Assembly (NCBI GenBank): GCA_964415245.1
Contig: CAYQAJ010000219.1
Location: 1 to 8,936, forward strand
DNA length: 8,936 nt
Direction of reading: 5' to 3'
Source of the DNA: CAYQAJ01 sp964415245
GTDB lineage: Bacteria; Planctomycetota; Planctomycetia; Pirellulales; Pirellulaceae
Shown here: one piece after another, positions 6,299 through 8,936 of the stretch
Layout of the letters: each line of letters begins with the position of its first letter
How positions within the stretch are numbered: the stretch's first letter is position 1
Program-made: the position numbers and the translations under genes
Notes under the pieces: generated by a model
Seen by the model: the letters and a program-made list of their open reading frames with translations, nothing else
What the model was told of the DNA's origin: nothing
Database searches by the model: none

Positions 6299-8093
6299 CC
6301 TTGCCGGCCGCGTCGGCTGGATGGCCGGCCACTGGAAACCGTACGCTCGCGACGTGGTGCCGCTGTTGGTCCTCACCGGGCTGAATGCGGCCGTGATCGT
6401 GCTGTTTCCCTACATCCTCAAACGCATCATCGACGGCATCGTCGAGTCGCTGTCACCCGCCTATCTCGCGGCGAACGTCGGCCTGTTGGTGCTGATTGGC
6501 CTGGTTGATTTCGTGCTCTACGCACTGTTGCAGATGACGCGGGCGCGGCTGAACATGCGGTTCGAGTATGGAGTGCGGCTGCGGGCCTTCGAGGGACTAC
6601 TGCGGATGGCGCCGCGGCGGTTGGCGCGGCTGAGCACCGGCGACTTTGTGACGCGGCTGACCGACGATGTGAACGACAAACTGTCCTGGTACATGTGCTC
6701 GGGTATCTTTCGCGTGCTGGAAGCGGGTTCGTTGATCGTTTTCGGCTTGGCGATGATGCTGTGGCTCAGTCCGCGGCTGGCGCTGTACTGCACGGCGCCG
6801 CTGCCGATTCTCGTGGGTTTGTTTCTGATCACGTCGCGGGTTCTGTACCGGCGATACGAAGACGTGCAGCAGACGATTTCGCGGCTGAACGGGGCACTCG
6901 ATAGCGCGTTCAGCGGCGTGCGCGTAGTCAAGGCGTTCGGTGCCGAGGCGTATCAGCGGCAAGTCGTGGCCGACGCGATCGAAGCGCAGCGCCGGGCCGA
7001 AGTGCGGGCCGCGCGTTGGCAGATCGTCATTGATTCCCTCTATGGCCAGGTGTGGCAATTGGCCGTGGCGGCCGTGCTGCTGGCGGGCGGTGCGATGGTC
7101 ATCGCGGGCAATGTCACGCTGGGCGAGATCGTAGCCTTCGAGTCGTACGTGCTGCTGTTGGTGTGGCCCATGTTCGACGTGGGGCAGTTTTTGGTGCGCG
7201 GCCGGCTGAGCGCGGTGAGCATCGGACGGCTGACCGAACTGGAAGATGCAGATGCGGAGCCGGCCGCCGTCGATCCCGCGCCGTCGGCCAGGCACGTTCG
7301 TTCGCCGGCCCCCGACGACTACTGCGCCGCCCGGCGCGTTGCTGCGTCGCCCGACGTTCGATTCGAGGGCGTCACGTTCGGCTACGACGACGAGCGGTCG
7401 GCCGCCCTGACCGACGTTTCCTTCCACGCGAAACCGGGTCGCCTGACGGCGTTGGTGGGACCCGTCGCATCGGGCAAGAGCACCGCGCTGGCCATGGTGC
7501 CGCGGATCATCGAACCCGACGAGGGGAGCGTTCTCGTCGCCGGGCGCGACGTACGCGAGTGGGATTCGATTGCACTGCGGCAAAGCATCGGCTATGCGCC
7601 GCAGGATGCCCACCTGCTTTCCGGCTCGCTGCGCGACAACATTCGCTTCGGCCGTGCCTGGGTCACCGACGACGACATTGACGCTGCCGTGCATGCGGCC
7701 TGTCTGCTCGAACCGGCCAGCGAATGGCCCGAGGGGCTCAATACGGCAATCGGCAGCCGCGGGGCGCGTTTGTCGGGCGGGCAAAAGCACCGCGTATCGC
7801 TGTCGCGAGCTCTGGCGGGCCGCCCCAACGTGCTATTGCTGGACGACTGCACCGCGAATCTCGACGCGCAGACCGAGGCGCATCTATGGGAGCGGATTCG
7901 CGATTCGTTCGGCGATTGCACAATCCTTTTGGTCACGCATCGGCCTAGAACGTTGCAACAAGCCGACGCGATCGTGGTGCTGGACCTGGGAAACGTCTGC
8001 GAAGTGGGGACGTTTCACCAACTCGACCGCCCACACACGCGCTTTCATGCTCTCTACACGCAGTGGAAGCTCGAGGAAGCGTCGGGAGGATAG
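6285..8093 (+). CDS. ABC exporter half-transporter, degenerate-site subunit (MdlA-like), 602 aa
   Basis: This is the partner half of the exporter. The ATG at 6285 lies 14 bp before the end of the upstream gene in another frame, so translation is probably coupled; only an AGGA too close to the start precedes it. Membrane segments lie at about 25-46, 62-84, 139-161, 164-184, 253-276 and 277-300. A Pro/Ala/Asp-rich linker (321-357) joins the ATPase domain. That domain has A-loop Tyr367, Walker A GPVASGKST (392-400, with Ala395 for the fourth-position Gly), Q-loop Gln440, canonical signature LSGGQ (496-500), Walker B VLLLDD (516-521) with Asp521 for the catalytic Glu, and His552 (THRPRTL). An Asp in that position is the mark of the degenerate-site subunit in TM287/288, BmrCD and MdlA. 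Its Walker motifs would pair with the LSVGQ of the first subunit to make the weak site, while its LSGGQ completes the active site on the partner. Confidence 0.95.
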   Translation: MFTNNLAGRVGWMAGHWKPYARDVVPLLVLTGLNAAVIVLFPYILKRIIDGIVESLSPAYLAANVGLLVLIGLVDFVLYALLQMTRARLNMRFEYGVRLRAFEGLLRMAPRRLARLSTGDFVTRLTDDVNDKLSWYMCSGIFRVLEAGSLIVFGLAMMLWLSPRLALYCTAPLPILVGLFLITSRVLYRRYEDVQQTISRLNGALDSAFSGVRVVKAFGAEAYQRQVVADAIEAQRRAEVRAARWQIVIDSLYGQVWQLAVAAVLLAGGAMVIAGNVTLGEIVAFESYVLLLVWPMFDVGQFLVRGRLSAVSIGRLTELEDADAEPAAVDPAPSARHVRSPAPDDYCAARRVAASPDVRFEGVTFGYDDERSAALTDVSFHAKPGRLTALVGPVASGKSTALAMVPRIIEPDEGSVLVAGRDVREWDSIALRQSIGYAPQDAHLLSGSLRDNIRFGRAWVTDDDIDAAVHAACLLEPASEWPEGLNTAIGSRGARLSGGQKHRVSLSRALAGRPNVLLLDDCTANLDAQTEAHLWERIRDSFGDCTILLVTHRPRTLQQADAIVVLDLGNVCEVGTFHQLDRPHTRFHALYTQWKLEEASGG

Positions 8094-8230
8094 CCGAGCA
8101 TCCGTAACATCAAATACGGCCATGAGTTGCGAGCTGCGATGTGGCGGCCGGCCAGGCTCGAGCACGCCGCGAACCGGAACGAAGCTTCTTCCATGTCCCT
8201 GAAAAAAATAGTGCAATGTGCTTGACAAAC

Positions 8231-8239
8231 TGGTATGAT
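8231..8239 (+). promoter_or_regulatory. Extended -10 promoter element for the small lipoprotein
   Basis: TGGTATGAT fits the extended -10 form TGnTATAAT with one mismatch. Transcription would start near 8246, leaving a 60-nt leader to the ATG at 8306. No good -35 lies at the normal distance (GTGCAA at 8211). A perfect TTGACA sits at 8222-8227, only 6 bp upstream. The surrounding 8201-8240 is AT-richer than its neighbours, as expected for a promoter. Confidence 0.4.
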
Positions 8240-8295
8240 CTCGGCGCGGTATTGGGGTCGCGATGGCTCTGGTGCTCAGATCGCCGGGTGCGGCG

Positions 8296-8300
8296 GGAGG
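8296..8300 (+). promoter_or_regulatory. Strong Shine-Dalgarno (GGAGG) fixing the start at 8306
   Basis: GGAGG lies 5 nt before ATG 8306. It is the clearest ribosome binding site in the window and decides the start over upstream in-frame codons such as 8141. Confidence 0.6.
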
Positions 8301-8305
8301 TTGCC

Positions 8306-8794
8306 ATGGATGCGAGCGCTCGATTGCTTTTGGCGGTGGGATTGGGGGCCATGTTGTTGGCGGCGGCCGGGTGCTCCAAGACTCGCGCGGACGTTTCCAG
8401 TGCGGCATCGCGTGAACTGGCCTACGAGGAGGCAGTCGGATCGCACCGGGTTGAAGTGGCATCGCTCGATGACTTGTACCAGGAGCGATATGACCTGGTC
8501 GCGGAATATCGAAACGAACTGGAAGGGCTCGTTCAAGAGAACCAGAAATGGTTTGACGCCGAAAAGAGCAAGGTTGAGGCCGCACGCCAGCGGAGCGAGC
8601 AGGAATACCAAGAAAGGAAGGCGGCCTTTCCCGATCGGCATGAACAGCATCGTCATCAGTCGCTCATGAAGCAGGACGCCATTACCGCCACGTACATCCC
8701 ACGAGTCAAGGAAGTCAACGACAGGATTGACGCGCAATCTAAGCGTGTGGCGGCGACGCAGGCGATGCTCCAGGAGGCGAAGCGCCGCCGCTGA
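8306..8794 (+). CDS. Small coiled-coil lipoprotein, 162 aa
   Basis: Function unknown. The N-terminus MDASARLLLAVGLGAMLLAA ends at AAGC, a lipobox with Cys23 as lipidation site, so the protein should be exported and membrane-anchored. Residues 35-162 are strongly helical and charged (Glu, Gln, Lys, Arg, Ala), with heptad-like spacing around VEVASLDDLYQERYDLVAEY (49-68) and again from about 130 to the end. A likely coiled coil is broken by a Pro109-region turn (AFPDRHEQHRHQ, with three His). It carries its own promoter and strong ribosome binding site, so it is probably not part of the ABC operon that ends 212 bp upstream. A truncated frame with a signal-like start follows 12 nt after the stop and may be co-transcribed. 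No named family was recognised. Confidence 0.85.
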   Translation: MDASARLLLAVGLGAMLLAAAGCSKTRADVSSAASRELAYEEAVGSHRVEVASLDDLYQERYDLVAEYRNELEGLVQENQKWFDAEKSKVEAARQRSEQEYQERKAAFPDRHEQHRHQSLMKQDAITATYIPRVKEVNDRIDAQSKRVAATQAMLQEAKRRR

Positions 8795-8806
8795 TGCCGT
8801 TGGCTG

Positions 8807-8936
8807 ATGGCGCGACTTGTCTCTTCCCGTCGACACCGCCGCCGGACGTCGATTCTGCCTCGTTCGGCTCGCCGGTTTCTCTTGATTGTCTTTTTCGCGT
8901 GCCTTGTGCCGCGTCACGAGTTGCGCTCGCGAGCCC
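8807..8936 (+). CDS. Start of a possible secreted or membrane protein, cut by the window edge
   Basis: From ATG 8807 the frame is open to the last base (43 residues). The N-terminus is Arg-rich (SSRRHRRRTS) and is followed by a hydrophobic core FLLIVFFACLVP, which is the pattern of a Sec signal peptide or membrane anchor. It begins 12 nt after the stop of the small lipoprotein, in the same frame. There is no good ribosome binding site and too little sequence for a family. Another frame starting at 8794 is also open to the edge but looks less like a protein start. Confidence 0.4.
   Translation, partial: MARLVSSRRHRRRTSILPRSARRFLLIVFFACLVPRHELRSRA

Noticed and set aside
6597..7790. 397-aa open frame on - opposite the second ABC gene
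   Set aside because: Same reason: antisense shadow of a gene with all ABC motifs in place.
8102..8119. CCGTA/TACGG stem after the second ABC gene as a terminator
   Set aside because: Only 5 bp with an 8-base loop and no T-run; too weak to call.
8794..8936. Open frame from ATG 8794, overlapping the lipoprotein stop as TGATG
   Set aside because: Open to the edge, but the translation is Pro/Ser-rich without a signal or domain pattern; the frame at 8807 has a signal-like N-terminus and is preferred.

Overview
This is a GC-rich bacterial window with the look of a planctomycete, most likely near the Pirellulales. The placement is an inference. It rests on the GC-rich coding style, mostly weak ribosome binding sites, short heptameric intergenic repeats, and an odd Ser/Gly/Tyr-rich lipoprotein next to otherwise ordinary housekeeping genes. 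No rRNA, tRNA, CRISPR array, transposase or phage gene is visible.

Layout, left to right. (1) The window opens inside glnS, with the C-terminal 316 residues of glutaminyl-tRNA synthetase on +. Its stop overlaps the stop of a convergent MOSC-domain protein on - (948-1451). (2) A 183-bp divergent gap (1452-1634) holds a heptameric repeat, a small palindrome and a possible promoter for a glycosylasparaginase-type Ntn hydrolase on + (1635-2675). (3) That gene converges on a large low-complexity lipoprotein on - (2741-3883), with a perfect 8-bp stem-loop between them at 2714-2735. (4) A 627-bp gap (3884-4510) carries a good sigma70-like promoter reading left into the lipoprotein (TTGACG-N17-TATCAT), a leader hairpin, a second heptameric repeat and a further hairpin. 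(5) Two overlapping + genes (4511-6298 and 6285-8093) encode the halves of a heterodimeric ABC exporter of the MdlAB / BmrCD / TM287-288 type, with one canonical and one degenerate ATPase site. (6) After a short AT-richer stretch with an extended -10 element, a small coiled-coil lipoprotein follows on + (8306-8794) with the only strong Shine-Dalgarno in the window. An open reading frame with a signal-peptide-like N-terminus then runs off the right edge (8807 onward).

The genes do not form one pathway. The clear functional unit is the ABC pair, which overlaps by 14 bp and so is probably translationally coupled. The small lipoprotein and the truncated frame after it may form a second unit. I found no convincing new multi-gene system. 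The points most worth a second look are the active-site substitution and Pro/Lys-rich linker in the asparaginase homologue, the FUS-like low-complexity domain on a secreted lipoprotein with a long structured leader, the double deviation in one ATPase site of the exporter, and the heptameric intergenic repeats.
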